Assembly: GCA_964449465.1 (NCBI GenBank)
Contig: CAYVBK010000004.1
Span: 107,468 to 171,467 of the forward strand
Origin: CAYRXM01 sp964449465
GTDB taxonomy: Bacteria; Chloroflexota; Anaerolineae; JAFGEY01
Length of the DNA stretch: 64,000 nt
Reading direction: 5' to 3'
Part shown: piece by piece, positions 35,267 through 43,617 of the stretch
Layout of the letters: every line of letters starts with the position of its first letter
How positions within the stretch are numbered: the stretch's first letter is position 1
Made by a program: the position numbers and the translations under genes
Notes under the pieces: model-generated
Seen by the model: the letters and a program-made list of their open reading frames with translations, nothing else
Told to the model about the DNA's origin: nothing
Database searches by the model: none

Positions 35267-36307
35267 TCAGGCCACAATCTCCGACATGTATTTGGCGCCG
35301 CACCGATAGCACACCGCCAGCGGCTGCTGATGGCGATAGGCGCGAAAACGGGCCGCCCGCTCGCCGTTCCATACCTCGGCTATGGTCGCCGTTTTAACGT
35401 TACCTATCGTATAATCGGGAAAATCTACGCAAAAATTGGCATCTCCGTTGGGCTGAATGTCTATCAACCTGTCCACATTGGAGCAATGCAGCGGGCCAAC
35501 CGGCGTCAGCGGGTCAGCAAACCAGGTCTGATACTCTTGCTCCGTCCAGGGCATATAGGGATAGTTGTAGATGCCATCCAGCGCGGCCAGATATTTTCGA
35601 TATTGCGCCTGAAAAACATCCCAATCTACCCCCGAACCTTCGTGATGAAAACCGCGCCAGGAAAAGGCCGCGCAGCCAAAATGCTGTTGCAATTCCTGCT
35701 CATACATCTGCCCCACTGCCGCCGGAAAATAATAATACGGAACAATAGAAATCGTCCGAACGGACAAACTGCGGGCCACATCGGGCATGTCGCCCAACCC
35801 GCCAACCGAATCCGGCGAGATGGTAAAGTTGAGCGAGCGGCCGATTTTCTGCCCGCTGCTTGTCTCCAGTTCATCCAGCCACGCCAGCCCCGCCCTGACC
35901 CTGGCACAAGTGCCTGGCACACCACGTACCCGGTCGTGAACCTCTGCCGGCCCATCCATCGAGATGGTCAGGTGAATTTTGCCAATGTCCAGCACATCGG
36001 CAGCATAATCATCGAGCAGCGTCCCATTGGTGTCTATCGAGACAAAAATGCCCTTGCTGTTGATATATCGAAGCAGTTCAATGATACCGGGGAACAAGAA
36101 TGGCTCTCCGCCGCGCAGCAGAACAGAGGAAATATGGTGTGCGGCCAACTCGTCTACCAGCCTCTTCCAATCCGGCAGATCCATTTCTGTCTTGAGGCCA
36201 TCATGCCGATGGTGCATATATCCTTCCTGGCTCCACTGACCGCACATCCGGCAGCGCAGGTTACAGCGATTGGTCAAAGTGAATGAAATGCTGGATGGAA
36301 AATCCAT
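35267..36307 (-). CDS. Radical SAM protein with SPASM-like C-terminal cysteines
   Basis: A 346-residue radical SAM enzyme. The cluster motif is C15-x3-C19-x2-C22 (CNLRCRMC), followed by LRGGEPFLFPG (SAM-binding GGE) and TISMDGPAEVHDRVRG. The C-terminus carries IQPNGDANFCVDFPDYTIGN and CYRCGAKY, the SPASM/twitch pattern that binds additional clusters. Such enzymes often modify ribosomal peptides or sugars. The ATG at 36307 is preferred for spacing to AGAGGAG. It is sandwiched between two ABC half-exporters; no precursor peptide gene is visible. Confidence 0.87.
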   Translation of the reverse strand: MDFPSSISFTLTNRCNLRCRMCGQWSQEGYMHHRHDGLKTEMDLPDWKRLVDELAAHHISSVLLRGGEPFLFPGIIELLRYINSKGIFVSIDTNGTLLDDYAADVLDIGKIHLTISMDGPAEVHDRVRGVPGTCARVRAGLAWLDELETSSGQKIGRSLNFTISPDSVGGLGDMPDVARSLSVRTISIVPYYYFPAAVGQMYEQELQQHFGCAAFSWRGFHHEGSGVDWDVFQAQYRKYLAALDGIYNYPYMPWTEQEYQTWFADPLTPVGPLHCSNVDRLIDIQPNGDANFCVDFPDYTIGNVKTATIAEVWNGERAARFRAYRHQQPLAVCYRCGAKYMSEIVA

Positions 36308-36320
36308 AGCCATCTCCTCT

Positions 36321-38081
36321 CTACAGGTCATAGCGGGCAAAAATGCGTTGATAGGCAGTGCAGCGTTGAATTAACTCTTGATGTGTGCCCTGGTCAATCA
36401 ACTCGCCGCGCCGCAACACCAAAATGCGGTCGGCCCAGCGAATCTGTGACAGACGGTGGGTGATAATGAACGTTGTGCGTCCCTGTTTCACCTTGTACAT
36501 CGCCGCTTGAATCTGGTCTTCGGTGGCGCTGTCAATGGCACTGGTCGAGTCGTCGAGGATGAGAATGCGCGGGTCGGTGAGAAAGGCGCGGGCAATGGCG
36601 ATGCGCTGTCTCTGCCCGCCCGACAGGGTCACGCCGCGCTCGCCCACACGGGTCTGATACCTCTGCTCCAGGCTCATGATAAAATCGTGCGCCTGAGCCT
36701 CGCGGGCGCACCGCTCGATCTCGGTGCGATCCACCTGCTGCCCCACACCAAAGGCAATGTTTTCGGCAATGGGGCGGGCAAATAAAAACACATCCTGCTC
36801 GATAGTCGAAATTTGCGAGCGCAGCGAGGCCAGGTTCCAGTTGCGCACATCAACGCCATCAATCAGCACCTGCCCGCTGCTCACGTCATAGATGCGGTTG
36901 ATCAGCCGCGTCAATGAGCTTTTGCCCGAGCCCGTCTGCCCGACAATGGCCACCGTCTCACCCGGCCGGACGTGAAACGAAATGTCGCGCAGCAGCGGCT
37001 TGCCTTCATAACCAAAGCAGACATGCTCAAACACCACTTCGCCGCGCATCGGCCGAGCGGTGCCGCCCGGGTTCTCGTCCAGCTCGCTCTCGCTTTGAAT
37101 GACCTCCAAAACGCGCCGCGCCCCGGCCGCGCCCATCTCGACCAGCGTAAAGGTGAAAATCGAGATAAAGGTAGGAAACTGGAACATGCCCCACAGCCCC
37201 ATCAAGGCAACCACCTGCCCCAGAGTCACCGTTTGCGCCGTGTACAGCAACATGGCATGCATAAAAGCCAGAGCCAGCATGACATAATAGGCCAACAGCG
37301 GCAAATATCGCGCCTGAATCTCGCCCTGCTGCACAAACAAATCGCGATAACGACGCGCCTCTTGACTGAACCGGGCCTGCTCCTGCTCTTCCTGGGCATT
37401 GGCCTTGACCACCTCGATGCCCGAAACGGCTTCGGTCAGGCCGGCGTTCATCTGCCCAAACTGCTCTTCTTGCGCCTGCGCCACCGGGTTGAGTTGACGG
37501 GTATAATGCCAGATGGTCACGATCAGGCTGACCAGAAACAGCGATGGCACCAACAACAGGTACGGATGGATGGAAAAAATTGCCAGCATGGGCATGACGA
37601 TCATCATCAGCGAGGCAAAGATCAGGCGCAGGCCGGGGCTGAACATAACATTGAGCATGCGCACATCCTGGGTGGCCCGCGCCATCAGATCGCCCACCCG
37701 CTGACGGCTGTGAAAGGTCAGGCTTTTGCCCAACAAACTGACATACAACTCGTCGCGGGCGTCGCGCTCCAACCGCTGCGCCAAAATCTCGTTCAGCACA
37801 TTGCGCAACACATTGACCACCACCTGGCCCATGCGAAACCCCAACACGCCCAGCGACAGCCAGAGCAGCGTGCGCAGGTTGCACTCCGGACTGAGCGCGT
37901 GGTCAAAGGCACGGCCCACGTACAGCGGCGACTGGCTGCCCAGTGCGCTGGACAACACCCCCAACAAAATCACCCAGATCGGCAACAGCGGGTAACGCAT
38001 GGCATGCGAAATGATCCAGCGCACTGGCCCGGCGCGGTGATAACGATGCTCATTCTCGACCCGAAACTCGCGTTTATCCAT
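36321..38081 (-). CDS. ABC half-exporter with degenerate Walker B (Glu to Asp)
   Basis: A 586-residue exporter: membrane domain with six helices, then Walker A GQTGSGKSS, canonical signature LSGGQRQ, and Walker B ILILDDSTSAID where the catalytic Glu is replaced by Asp. This is the classic feature of the degenerate half of heterodimeric exporters such as BmrCD or TM287/288. The first gene of a six-gene operon, it begins about 100 nt from a strong promoter. The ATG at 38081 lacks a clear ribosome binding site; a GTG three codons upstream is possible. Confidence 0.9.
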   Translation of the reverse strand: MDKREFRVENEHRYHRAGPVRWIISHAMRYPLLPIWVILLGVLSSALGSQSPLYVGRAFDHALSPECNLRTLLWLSLGVLGFRMGQVVVNVLRNVLNEILAQRLERDARDELYVSLLGKSLTFHSRQRVGDLMARATQDVRMLNVMFSPGLRLIFASLMMIVMPMLAIFSIHPYLLLVPSLFLVSLIVTIWHYTRQLNPVAQAQEEQFGQMNAGLTEAVSGIEVVKANAQEEQEQARFSQEARRYRDLFVQQGEIQARYLPLLAYYVMLALAFMHAMLLYTAQTVTLGQVVALMGLWGMFQFPTFISIFTFTLVEMGAAGARRVLEVIQSESELDENPGGTARPMRGEVVFEHVCFGYEGKPLLRDISFHVRPGETVAIVGQTGSGKSSLTRLINRIYDVSSGQVLIDGVDVRNWNLASLRSQISTIEQDVFLFARPIAENIAFGVGQQVDRTEIERCAREAQAHDFIMSLEQRYQTRVGERGVTLSGGQRQRIAIARAFLTDPRILILDDSTSAIDSATEDQIQAAMYKVKQGRTTFIITHRLSQIRWADRILVLRRGELIDQGTHQELIQRCTAYQRIFARYDL

Positions 38082-38114
38082 AAAAACCACTTTTCAGTTG
38101 ACAGAGCGCGCTGG

Positions 38115-38131
38115 TTTCGACAGGTTCAACC
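38115..38131 (+). repeat. Dispersed intergenic motif TTTCGACAGGTTCAACC, copy 2
   Basis: One mismatch from the copy at 2601-2617. Located in the 5-prime leader of the exporter operon. Confidence 0.6.
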
Positions 38132-38188
38132 AACGCCGATTTCAACCAGCTCAATCGCCATCGCCGCCGATGGCCTGACAGAGTCGTA

Positions 38189-38217
38189 AGCATAACACAA
38201 AGGATCGCTCTTGTCAA
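38189..38217 (-). promoter_or_regulatory. Promoter of the ABC/radical SAM operon
   Basis: On the minus strand TTGACA (38212-38217), 17 nt, TATGCT (38189-38194). It is back-to-back with the GH2 promoter, the -35 boxes being 8 nt apart. Confidence 0.75.
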
Positions 38218-38225
38218 CAAACCGA

Positions 38226-38254
38226 TTGACAATCCGGCTGTTGTGTGTTATGTT
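38226..38254 (+). promoter_or_regulatory. Promoter of the GH2 glycosidase gene
   Basis: TTGACA (38226-38231), 17 nt, TATGTT (38249-38254). A GTGT-N6-ACAC half-palindrome overlaps the -10 and could be an operator. Confidence 0.75.
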
Positions 38255-38296
38255 ACACCCAATTTCTACCCACACACAATTTAAGGAGATAAACCT

Positions 38297-40042
38297 ATGT
38301 CCATTCCTGGAACGTCCATTCCCAGACCCGAATATCCCCGCCCGCAGTTTGTGCGCGACGAGTGGATCAACCTGAACGGTACCTGGAGCTATGCCTTTGA
38401 TCCGGGCAAATCGGGGCGGCAGCGCGGCTGGGCCGCCGGCAACGGATTTGACGGCGCCATCACGGTGCCTTTTTGCCCCGAAAGTTCGCTTTCCGGCGTC
38501 AATCACACCGACTTTATCGAAATGATGTGGTATCAGCGCCCGCTCGACATTCCCATCACCTGGGCCGGGCAGCGCGTGTTGCTCCATTTTGGAGCCCTGG
38601 ATTACGAATGTGAGGCATTCATTGACGGACAGTCGGTGGGACGACACTGGGGCGGCACCGTCTCGTTCACATTCGACATCACCGCATGGATCACGCCAGG
38701 CCAGCGACACAACCTGGTGATCTATGTGCGCGACGAAACGCGGTCGGGCGTGCAGCCGGGCGGCAAGCAATGCCCCGACTATGCCTCACGCGGCTGCCAT
38801 TACACCCGCACCACCGGCATCTGGCAGACGGTGTGGCTGGAGCCAGTGCCGCTCTATGGCCTCCAGTCGGCACAGATTGTCCCCGACCTGGACGGCGAGC
38901 GATGCATCATCACTCCCACTTTATGGGCCACGCGGCGCGGTTTACGGTTCAGAGCGACATTGTACGATGCTGGAAAGCAAATCAGCCAGAGCGAAATGCC
39001 TGCCAACAGCGGCCTGCCCTGTGTGCTGCCCGTGCCGTCGCCACGCCCCTGGTCGCCGGGCGATCCCTTTTTGTACGATCTCCGGCTGGAGGTGCTGAAT
39101 GAGCAAGGGGACATCCTCGACTCGGTGGTCAGCTATGTGGGCATGCGCAAAATCCACATCGAGGGCAACAAGCTCTTTTTGAACAACCAGCCGCTCTACC
39201 TGCGCCTGGTGCTAGACCAGGGCTTTTACCCCGACGGCATCTGGACAGCTCCATCTGACGATGCCCTGCGGCGCGACATTGAGCTATCTATGCAAGCCGG
39301 GTTCAACGGGGCAAGACTGCACCAAAAGGTGTTTGAAGAGCGATTTCACTACTGGGCCGACCGGCTGGGGTATCTCACCTGGGGCGAGTCGTCGAGTTGG
39401 GGCATAGATGTCAAGGATGTGATCAGCGCGCGCAATTTTCTCAGCGAGTGGAGCGAGATTGTCGTCCGCGACCGCAATCACCCCTCCATCATCGCCTGGA
39501 CGCCGTTCAACGAGACCTGGGATGCCGGCGACGGCCGGCAGCACAACCGCCTGCACGCCGACGCCTATGCCCTGACCCGCCGCCTCGACCCCGACCGGCC
39601 AGTCAACGACGCCAGCGGCTATGTCCATGTCCAAACCGACCTGTGGACGGTTCACACGTACGATCAGGACCCGGCCGCGCTGCGCGACCGGCTCACCCCC
39701 CAGCCCGGCGAAGGGATATTCCGCAACTTTCCCGACCGGGAGGTTGCCTATCACGGACAGCCTTATCTGGTGGATGAATACGGTGGCATCAAGTGGATCG
39801 CCAGAGAGCAATTCGCGGCCAACTCGTGGGGTTATGGGCAAGGCCCCGCCACGCTGGACGAGTTTTACGCCCGGCTGGAGGGCCTCACCGACGTGATTCT
39901 GGGGTTCGATCACATCTGCGGCTACTGCTATACGCAGCTCACCGACGTGGAGCAGGAGCAAAACGGCGTCTATAACTATGACCGCAGCGAAAAATTCGAC
40001 ATGCGCCGCATTTCCGCCATATTCGGCAAAACAAAACCGTAG
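38297..40042 (+). CDS. Glycoside hydrolase family 2 protein
   Basis: A 581-residue beta-glycosidase-type enzyme (beta-galactosidase, glucuronidase or mannosidase). The N-terminal sugar-binding domain (INLNGTWSYAFDPG, WYQRPLDIP, FGALDYECEAFIDGQSVG) is followed by an immunoglobulin-like domain and a TIM barrel with acid/base Glu in AWTPFNETWDAG and nucleophile Glu in YLVDEYGGIKW. No signal peptide is seen, so it probably acts on imported oligosaccharides. AAGGAG is 9 nt upstream of the ATG. Exact sugar specificity cannot be given. Confidence 0.9.
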   Translation: MSIPGTSIPRPEYPRPQFVRDEWINLNGTWSYAFDPGKSGRQRGWAAGNGFDGAITVPFCPESSLSGVNHTDFIEMMWYQRPLDIPITWAGQRVLLHFGALDYECEAFIDGQSVGRHWGGTVSFTFDITAWITPGQRHNLVIYVRDETRSGVQPGGKQCPDYASRGCHYTRTTGIWQTVWLEPVPLYGLQSAQIVPDLDGERCIITPTLWATRRGLRFRATLYDAGKQISQSEMPANSGLPCVLPVPSPRPWSPGDPFLYDLRLEVLNEQGDILDSVVSYVGMRKIHIEGNKLFLNNQPLYLRLVLDQGFYPDGIWTAPSDDALRRDIELSMQAGFNGARLHQKVFEERFHYWADRLGYLTWGESSSWGIDVKDVISARNFLSEWSEIVVRDRNHPSIIAWTPFNETWDAGDGRQHNRLHADAYALTRRLDPDRPVNDASGYVHVQTDLWTVHTYDQDPAALRDRLTPQPGEGIFRNFPDREVAYHGQPYLVDEYGGIKWIAREQFAANSWGYGQGPATLDEFYARLEGLTDVILGFDHICGYCYTQLTDVEQEQNGVYNYDRSEKFDMRRISAIFGKTKP

Positions 40043-40068
40043 GGGCAGACCTTGCGCCTGCCCGCACA

Positions 40069-40091
40069 GGGGCGAGGGTAAACCTCGCCCC
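40069..40091. terminator. Bidirectional hairpin between convergent GH2 and sialidase genes
   Basis: Perfect 9-bp stem GGGGCGAGG/CCTCGCCCC with a 5-nt loop in the 59-bp gap between two convergent stops. The flanking GTAGGGGC and GCCCCTAC extend the symmetry. No strong T-run, so termination is likely but not certain. Confidence 0.55.
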
Positions 40092-40101
40092 TACAGGTGA
40101 T

Positions 40102-41217
40102 TTATGGTCGCCACAATGTGGCGGCGATATATCCTTCGCCTTCGGGGCGGTCGTTGAAATAATACACCGCCACCACCGTGCCATCGGGTCGCTGCACCGC
40201 CCGCGCATAGCCCAGATCGTGGCTGCCGCCGTCGGCACGCAAAATGTGCGTCTCCCAGGTCAGGCCGCCATCGCCGCTCAGAGCAGCGCGCAGGCCCGGC
40301 CGCGCGCCGCCGGGGTGTGAGCGATAGCCGTAAATCAGGCACAGCCGTCCATCGGCCAGCTGCAGACAGGCCGGCGGGTTGCCGCCGTATCCCGTATCCG
40401 CTGCCGGGCGACTCTGATAATGCCAGGTCAGGCCATGGTCATCCGAACCGTACAGGTCAATCCAGTCGCCGCCGCCCACCGCCGCCCCGCCGCGACAGCG
40501 CATCGCCGTCAAAATGCGACCATCAGGCAGACGCAAGCTCGACGGCATGATCATAAAACCGTCTTCACCCTGCGCCGCGGCCACCGCCACCCACCCCACC
40601 CACTGCCAGGAGCGGCTGGCGTCGGCCGTGCGCACGCAAAAAACGCCCTTGCCCTCGCCGCCGCTTTCTCTGGACGCCGTCAGAAACAGCATACACTCAT
40701 CAGGGCCAGACACCAGGTAATCGGTGCGCGCCTCGACGCCGGCCTGCCCAAACATCGGCAGGCTGAACGGCCCCTGCCACGAGCGACAGCGGTCGGTGGA
40801 AAAGTAAAACCAGGCCACCGTGCCAGCACCCAGGCCGGTGCGGGCGCACATCAGGGCAAAATCGGGGTGGGTAAAAGGAATTTCGCCGGGGCAGAGCGCG
40901 GGCGCGTTCTCCATCCCCGTTTCCAGAGCGTATCGGGCACCCAATTCGGGGCGCATGTGTTCATCAGCCGACAGACCGCGCCCTCCGGGCGAACGGCAGG
41001 GCATTTCCTCGATCTGCCAGGTCAGGCCGCCGTCCAGGCTGCGCCCCTGCATAGTCACAAACGGACGACTCTTGTCGCGAGCATGAAACGGACCCGACGG
41101 CTGATGGTAGCCCAGCGTAAAGCCCACCACCATCTCGTTGCCCCAAGACCACATCCCATAGTTGGCCGGCCAGCCAGCATAGCGACCGGCCTCGCGATAA
41201 ACGGTGACGTGTTGCAT
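40102..41217 (-). CDS. Sialidase/BNR-repeat protein
   Basis: A 371-residue six-bladed propeller protein. Asp-box repeats SLDGGLTW, STDRCRSW, SDDHGLTWH and SGDGGLTWE are evenly spaced, and RLPDGRILTAMRCRGG and LQLADGRLCLIYGYR look like the Arg-containing strands of exo-sialidases. No signal peptide is visible. It starts 2 nt after the stop of the aldo/keto reductase gene and is probably cotranscribed with it. Whether it is a true sialidase or another propeller glycosidase is open. Confidence 0.8.
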   Translation of the reverse strand: MQHVTVYREAGRYAGWPANYGMWSWGNEMVVGFTLGYHQPSGPFHARDKSRPFVTMQGRSLDGGLTWQIEEMPCRSPGGRGLSADEHMRPELGARYALETGMENAPALCPGEIPFTHPDFALMCARTGLGAGTVAWFYFSTDRCRSWQGPFSLPMFGQAGVEARTDYLVSGPDECMLFLTASRESGGEGKGVFCVRTADASRSWQWVGWVAVAAAQGEDGFMIMPSSLRLPDGRILTAMRCRGGAAVGGGDWIDLYGSDDHGLTWHYQSRPAADTGYGGNPPACLQLADGRLCLIYGYRSHPGGARPGLRAALSGDGGLTWETHILRADGGSHDLGYARAVQRPDGTVVAVYYFNDRPEGEGYIAATLWRP

Positions 41218-41219
41218 CG

Positions 41220-42245
41220 CTATGATACTCCCAACCCGGCAAAAAACTCGATATTTTCTACCAGCATCTCGCGGATGGGCAAATTGAACGGGCAGCGCGT
41301 CTCACAGTCACCGCACTTGAGGCAGGTTTTGGCCTGCTCCACCGCCTGCGCCACCCACCCGCCGAGAAAATTTTCGCGAGGAAATCGCCGCCAAAAACTG
41401 CGCAGGTTCAACACCGTCGAGATGCGAATCTCTTGCGGGCATGGCTGGCAGTAATCGCAGCGACGACAGAATCGCGCCCCCAGTTCGGCAGCCACCCGGT
41501 CCATCTCGACCCGCTCGTCCGGCGAGAGCGATCCACCTTGCTCCACAAGAGCCACAATCTCTTCGATCTCGCGCACCTGCTCGATGCCCGGATCGGCCAC
41601 CACATCGGGAAATTGCAGCAAGTACTTGAAAGCCAGCGCTACATTGTCGAGCATGCCGCCAGCCAGCGGCTTCATGGCGATAAAACCCAGGTCATACTGC
41701 CGCACCAGGGGCAGCAATTTTTGCTCCGGCTCGCGGGTGACCACATTAAATGGAAACTGGATCACCTCAAAATGGCCGCCGGCCGCCATCTCGAGCATCA
41801 CATCCATCGAATGGCTGGACACACCCAGATGGCGCACCCGGCCATCGGCCATCGCCTCATGCGCCGCCTCGATCACCCCGCCGGGACCCATAGCCTGCCG
41901 ATAGGCCTCTATGGTGTTGATGCCGTGAAACTGCCACAAGTCTACATAATCGCTGCCCAGGCTGGTCAGACTTTGCGCCAGGTGTTGCTGGGCTGTGGCC
42001 TTGTCGCGAGCGCCGGTTTTGGTGGCAATGACCAACTGCTCGCGCGGCCAGCCGGCAATGGCCTTGCCAATACGCCGTTCGCTGGTGGTATAGGCATTGG
42101 CCGTGTCAATGAAATTAATGTCCAACTCCAGGCAGCGACGCACCACCCGCACCGCCTCGTCTTCGGTCAACCGCTGAATAGGAATGCCGCCAAACCCCAC
42201 CCGCGAGACCATCAAACCGGTTTTGCCCAAACGCACTCGTTCCAT
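41220..42245 (-). CDS. Aldo/keto reductase with C-terminal 4Fe-4S motifs
   Basis: A 341-residue protein. The AKR barrel shows KTGLMVSRVGFGG, the catalytic Asp and Tyr in NFIDTANAYTTSE, Lys in VIATKTGAR and HLGVSSHSM. The C-terminus adds two cysteine sets, CRRCDYCQPCP and CLKCGDCETRCPFN, the latter a typical 4Fe-4S pattern. Such AKR-ferredoxin fusions probably take electrons from iron-sulfur carriers rather than only NADPH. It is upstream of the sialidase gene in the same direction. Confidence 0.88.
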   Translation of the reverse strand: MERVRLGKTGLMVSRVGFGGIPIQRLTEDEAVRVVRRCLELDINFIDTANAYTTSERRIGKAIAGWPREQLVIATKTGARDKATAQQHLAQSLTSLGSDYVDLWQFHGINTIEAYRQAMGPGGVIEAAHEAMADGRVRHLGVSSHSMDVMLEMAAGGHFEVIQFPFNVVTREPEQKLLPLVRQYDLGFIAMKPLAGGMLDNVALAFKYLLQFPDVVADPGIEQVREIEEIVALVEQGGSLSPDERVEMDRVAAELGARFCRRCDYCQPCPQEIRISTVLNLRSFWRRFPRENFLGGWVAQAVEQAKTCLKCGDCETRCPFNLPIREMLVENIEFFAGLGVS

Positions 42246-42262
42246 CTGCGATCCTCCTTGAT

Positions 42263-43147
42263 TTATTTCCAGGCCGCCTCTAAAAAATTTCTGATCCGCC
42301 TATAGTATTCGGCTTCATTGCCGGTGATCGGGTTGACATGCGGCAACCCCGAAACAACCCAAAGCTCTTTGTCGCCCTGGGCCGCCTCGTACATCTCTTG
42401 GGCATGGCGCAGGGGAAACATGGTATCGCTGTCGCTGTGAATGACCAGCACCGGGCGCGGAGACATTTGTGCCAGATCGCGGGTCGAATCAACCTGAGCG
42501 ATCTGAAAACCCAGCCGGGCCTCGCTCAAGGCCACGATCAGCGGCAAAAAAGGCCGACGCGGTAAAATCGAAAAACCGTCAAAATTATCCTGGATGGCCT
42601 GCGGCAGGCTGCTATAGCTGCTCTGAATGACGATGGCTTGCAAACGGTCGTCCTCAGCAGCGGCGCGCACCACCGCCGCCCCGCCTAGCGAATGACCGAT
42701 GGCCGCCACTCGCCGCACTCCCGGCACGGCCAGCAAATAATCTGCCGCCGCCCGCACATCCAACGCCTCGCTATAGCCGTATGTCAGCAGGTGGCCTTGG
42801 CTGCGCCCATGCCCGCGCAGGTCAAACATCAGCACGTGATAGCCCAACTCGAACAAGACATCGGCCTGCGGCACGAGATAGGCGCGGTTGGCATTGACGC
42901 CATGTGCCAGAATCATCCCCTCCGGCCGCGAACCGGCCACATACCACCCCGACAGTTTGAGACCATCGGCGGTGATCAGGGTGACATCCTGGACATTCAT
43001 GCTGATGGGCAGTTCAAGATGCCTGTCGCGGATCGGCGTGGTCATCAGCCAGACCTGCGCCCACACCACACCCGCCAGCAAGACCACCGCCGCCAGCAAG
43101 ATCAGCGCGGCAATTCTGCCCCATCGTCGGCGTCGCGATGCCTTCAT
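42263..43147 (-). CDS. Membrane-anchored alpha/beta hydrolase
   Basis: A 294-residue protein with a basic N-terminus (KASRRRRWGR) and a signal anchor at about 12-32. The hydrolase domain has GMILAHGVNANRA, MFDLRGHGRSQGH, nucleophile elbow GHSLGGA, Asp in IHSDSDTMFP and His in SGLPHVNPI, giving a full catalytic triad. It resembles BEM46/YqkD-type hydrolases facing the outside. The ATG at 43147 overlaps the upstream stop by 4 nt; longer frames mirror that gene. Confidence 0.85.
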   Translation of the reverse strand: MKASRRRRWGRIAALILLAAVVLLAGVVWAQVWLMTTPIRDRHLELPISMNVQDVTLITADGLKLSGWYVAGSRPEGMILAHGVNANRAYLVPQADVLFELGYHVLMFDLRGHGRSQGHLLTYGYSEALDVRAAADYLLAVPGVRRVAAIGHSLGGAAVVRAAAEDDRLQAIVIQSSYSSLPQAIQDNFDGFSILPRRPFLPLIVALSEARLGFQIAQVDSTRDLAQMSPRPVLVIHSDSDTMFPLRHAQEMYEAAQGDKELWVVSGLPHVNPITGNEAEYYRRIRNFLEAAWK

Positions 43148-43563
43148 CTTGCCGGTTGACCGCCTGCAAACAAGGCCTTGACCTGAGGATTGACCAACAG
43201 AATGATCGTCAAAACCCCCAAAACGGTGCCAAAAGGCATAAACATACAGGCAATGCCGGCCATCACCAGGCAAAAAGTATGCCACCTGCGATTGAGCAGC
43301 CCATACCCACTCACCATCAAGCCGATGGCAAAAGTCCAACCCAGCAGAATGATAGCCCCGGCGATCAAGGCAAAAAACAGCCCGAAAAAGCTGACCATAA
43401 ACGGGACATCTTCACCCATAAATCCGGGAATCAGGCCGCCCACAAACATAAAGAGGCCCATCCCCAGATGAAGAATGGGAAAACAGGCAATCATGCCGGC
43501 AATGATCCCCACCACAAAATGAAAAATGCCCAACACTTTGAGATACTGCTCGTGCTCATTCAT
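43144..43563 (-). CDS. Small four-helix membrane protein
   Basis: A 139-residue hydrophobic protein. After a short polar start (NEHEQYLKVLG) come four predicted membrane helices, including FFGLFFALIAGAIILLGWTF and TVLGVLTIILLVNPQVKALF. The family is not certain, though the layout resembles DUF-type proteins found widely in environmental bacteria. AAAGGAG precedes the ATG at 43563. It overlaps the hydrolase gene by 4 nt and may help place it in the membrane. Confidence 0.7.
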   Translation of the reverse strand: MNEHEQYLKVLGIFHFVVGIIAGMIACFPILHLGMGLFMFVGGLIPGFMGEDVPFMVSFFGLFFALIAGAIILLGWTFAIGLMVSGYGLLNRRWHTFCLVMAGIACMFMPFGTVLGVLTIILLVNPQVKALFAGGQPAR

Positions 43564-43617
43564 AGACTGCTCCTTTCTCGACCAGATCAGCAAGGCTCAA
43601 ACCCCGCACTAAAAGAA

